DNA of 64,000 bases. It comes from Bacteroides cutis. Lineage in GTDB: Bacteria; Bacteroidota; Bacteroidia; Bacteroidales; Bacteroidaceae. The position numbers and the translations under genes are program-made. The stretch is from contig NZ_OEST01000005.1 in NCBI RefSeq assembly GCF_900241005.1, positions 1 through 64,000 of the forward strand, given 5' to 3'. How positions within the stretch are numbered: the first letter of the stretch is position 1; every line of letters starts with the position of its first letter. Positions 62,630-64,000 of this stretch are shown here, in pieces. The notes beneath the pieces are model-generated. The model saw nothing but the letters and a program-made list of their open reading frames with translations, did not search any database and had not been told where the DNA came from.

Positions 62630-64000
62630 TGAAACATTCTACTCTTTTTGGGGAAGGGAAGGTACTATTCTTTCTCTTTTTAGTGTTGCTTTTTGGGGGG
62701 AGTTTGCAGGCTTGTTCTGATGATGAAACACCTCTTACGTTAGAAATCAGTGATGAAGAACTGGTATTTGGTTCTGATGCGTCTTCGAAGAAGATAGAAA
62801 TTAAATCTTCTGCTGTTTGGGAAGCTAAAGTAGTTTCCGGTGCTGATTGGTGTAGTTACAAAGATGAAACTAATGGGGTTGTTTCGATAACTGTAAAAGC
62901 TAACGACTCTGGTGCTAAGCGTGAATCGAAAATACTTTTTACATGTGGCACGTTAAAGAAGGTACTTCTTGTTATTCAGGAAAATATTGAACCTATGCTT
63001 GAAATTACTGAAACTGAACTTTCATTCGATGTGGCCAGTGGCAGTAAGGAAATACAGGTACAGAGTAATATACAATGGAAAGCAGGAGTAATGACTGCCG
63101 GAGCAAGTTGGGTTACATGTGTTGTGAAAAAGGAGAAACCGAATATACTGGTCATCGCTGTGGAGTCAAATTCTGCCATGCACCAACGTAAGGCTATTGT
63201 CAGTGTTACAGCTGGTTCTTTGAAGAAAGAAATTTCTGTAATTCAAGCCCCTTATGTCCCCTCCGTATTATACTCGCGTATAGAACCTAACTTTGATTTT
63301 TCTTTGCTGGAGGATGATTTTGGGAATACTCTTCCTGATTTTAGTAATATAGGCTATAAAGGTGGTGAAGTTGAGATACCTGAAGCTCCTGTTGTCAAAG
63401 TCCTTTCTGCACCAATGCAGGGTGTGGATGCTACTTCCATGATTCAAAATGCTATTGATGAAGTTTCTCGGATGCCGCTTACGGACAATATCCGTGGAGC
63501 AATTCTTTTGCAAAAAGGACAATATGAAGTGTTTGGGTCTTTGGCTATAAAGGCTAGTGGAGTAGTACTTCGTGGTGAAGGCGATGGAGAAGATGGTACC
63601 ATATTGGTAGCTGCCGGTAAAAAAGCAGGTTATGATGCACATCATAGGCTCATTAAAATAGCAGGTTCCGGAAAATTGACCCCATCTGCGCCTTCTTCTA
63701 ACAATATCAAAGAGGCTTATGTTCCTGTAGGGCGTTTCTGGGTTACAGTAAATAACCCTGGTTCTTTCCAGGTTGGTGATGATGTCACTATTTATCGTCC
63801 CGGTACCAATGAATGGATTCATGACCTTAAGATGGATCAAATAGAAGGTGGCTCAGGTGTTAAGCAGTGGGAAGCCAGTGGCTATAATTTTGCTTATGAA
63901 CGTGTAGTTACTAAAATTATTGACGACACTCTTCATTTTGATAATCCTATTATGATGGCTATGGAAACTCGGTATGGTGGTGGAGCTGTGTATAAGTCAA
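62629..64000 (+). CDS. BACON-domain, beta-helix lipoprotein (3' end outside the window)
   Basis: This is a surface lipoprotein cut by the window end; 457 codons are seen. A signal peptide (VLFFLFLVLLFGGSLQAC) has the lipobox LQAC at Cys31. Two BACON domains follow (about residues 36-120 and 122-205: LEISDEELVFGSDASSKKIE, LEITETELSFDVASGSKEIQ), each a binding domain often found on glycan-active proteins. After residue 250 the sequence has short strand repeats (RGAILLQKGQYEVFGSLAIK, SGVVLRGEGDGEDGTILVAA) that look like the start of a right-handed parallel beta-helix of pectin-lyase type. Catalytic residues cannot be judged. Confidence 0.82.
   Translation, partial: MKHSTLFGEGKVLFFLFLVLLFGGSLQACSDDETPLTLEISDEELVFGSDASSKKIEIKSSAVWEAKVVSGADWCSYKDETNGVVSITVKANDSGAKRESKILFTCGTLKKVLLVIQENIEPMLEITETELSFDVASGSKEIQVQSNIQWKAGVMTAGASWVTCVVKKEKPNILVIAVESNSAMHQRKAIVSVTAGSLKKEISVIQAPYVPSVLYSRIEPNFDFSLLEDDFGNTLPDFSNIGYKGGEVEIPEAPVVKVLSAPMQGVDATSMIQNAIDEVSRMPLTDNIRGAILLQKGQYEVFGSLAIKASGVVLRGEGDGEDGTILVAAGKKAGYDAHHRLIKIAGSGKLTPSAPSSNNIKEAYVPVGRFWVTVNNPGSFQVGDDVTIYRPGTNEWIHDLKMDQIEGGSGVKQWEASGYNFAYERVVTKIIDDTLHFDNPIMMAMETRYGGGAVYKS

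Overview
The window comes from a Bacteroides-type gut bacterium (Bacteroidales). This is inferred from SusC/SusD-type outer-membrane genes, several families largely confined to Bacteroidetes (DUF4302, DUF4834, DUF3822, DUF4954, BACON domains), weak or absent Shine-Dalgarno sites, and many upstream regions with the Bacteroides sigma-70 type -7 box TAnnTTTG. No database search was possible; family names rest on recognised motifs, length and context.

Layout. 1-7130: a nutrient-import operon (SusC, SusD, zinc-metallohydrolase lipoprotein, DUF4302 lipoprotein) whose SusC has lost its 5' end and looks like a silent cassette; it closes with a strong terminator. 7150-12345: hflX, a DUF4954 beta-helix protein and class I fumarase. 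12380-13533: an acyltransferase broken by a frameshift. 13535-20172 (minus): an RND efflux operon (adaptor, pump, TolC-like channel) with a pectate lyase at its 3' end. 20261-22760 (minus): rsgA, frr, pyrH. 22808-27362 (minus): a copper-type module of MATE transporter, AraC regulator carrying a heavy-metal-associated (HMA) domain, and CopA ATPase with HMA domains at both ends. 27436-32269: TPR protein, birA, yjbR-like, yraN, a small helix-turn type protein, tadA, DUF4834, and pssA/psd for phosphatidylethanolamine synthesis. 32443-37066: dnaE, trxA and a conserved acidic protein. 37223-44042 (mostly minus): Imm17-like protein, tsaE, metal ABC permease, an unknown membrane-anchored protein, aroA, pabC, pabB and an AspT-type transporter. 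44110-48955: DUF2721, a Tricorn-like protease, a TerB/DnaJ protein and tRNA-Pro(GGG). 48956-49603 is a gene-free gap rich in a CATCTATAT element. 49604-64000: aroB, a membrane protein, two tandem large outer-membrane barrel paralogues (the first frameshifted in a C run), cardiolipin synthase, rsmD, DUF3822, an unknown anchored protein, a RecD-like helicase and the start of a BACON/beta-helix lipoprotein cut by the window edge.

Most genes are chromosomal housekeeping functions: chorismate and folate (aroA, aroB, pabB, pabC), phospholipids (psd, pssA, cls), translation and RNA modification (frr, rsgA, hflX, rsmD, tadA, tsaE). The accessory, fast-evolving material is at the cell surface: the truncated SusC locus, the barrel pair, the efflux and copper modules and the terminal lipoprotein. 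No IS element, phage, integrase or CRISPR array was seen. The items most worth a second look are the promoterless SusC cassette, the HMA-AraC/CopA module, and the frameshifted barrel paralogue with its shared upstream motif.
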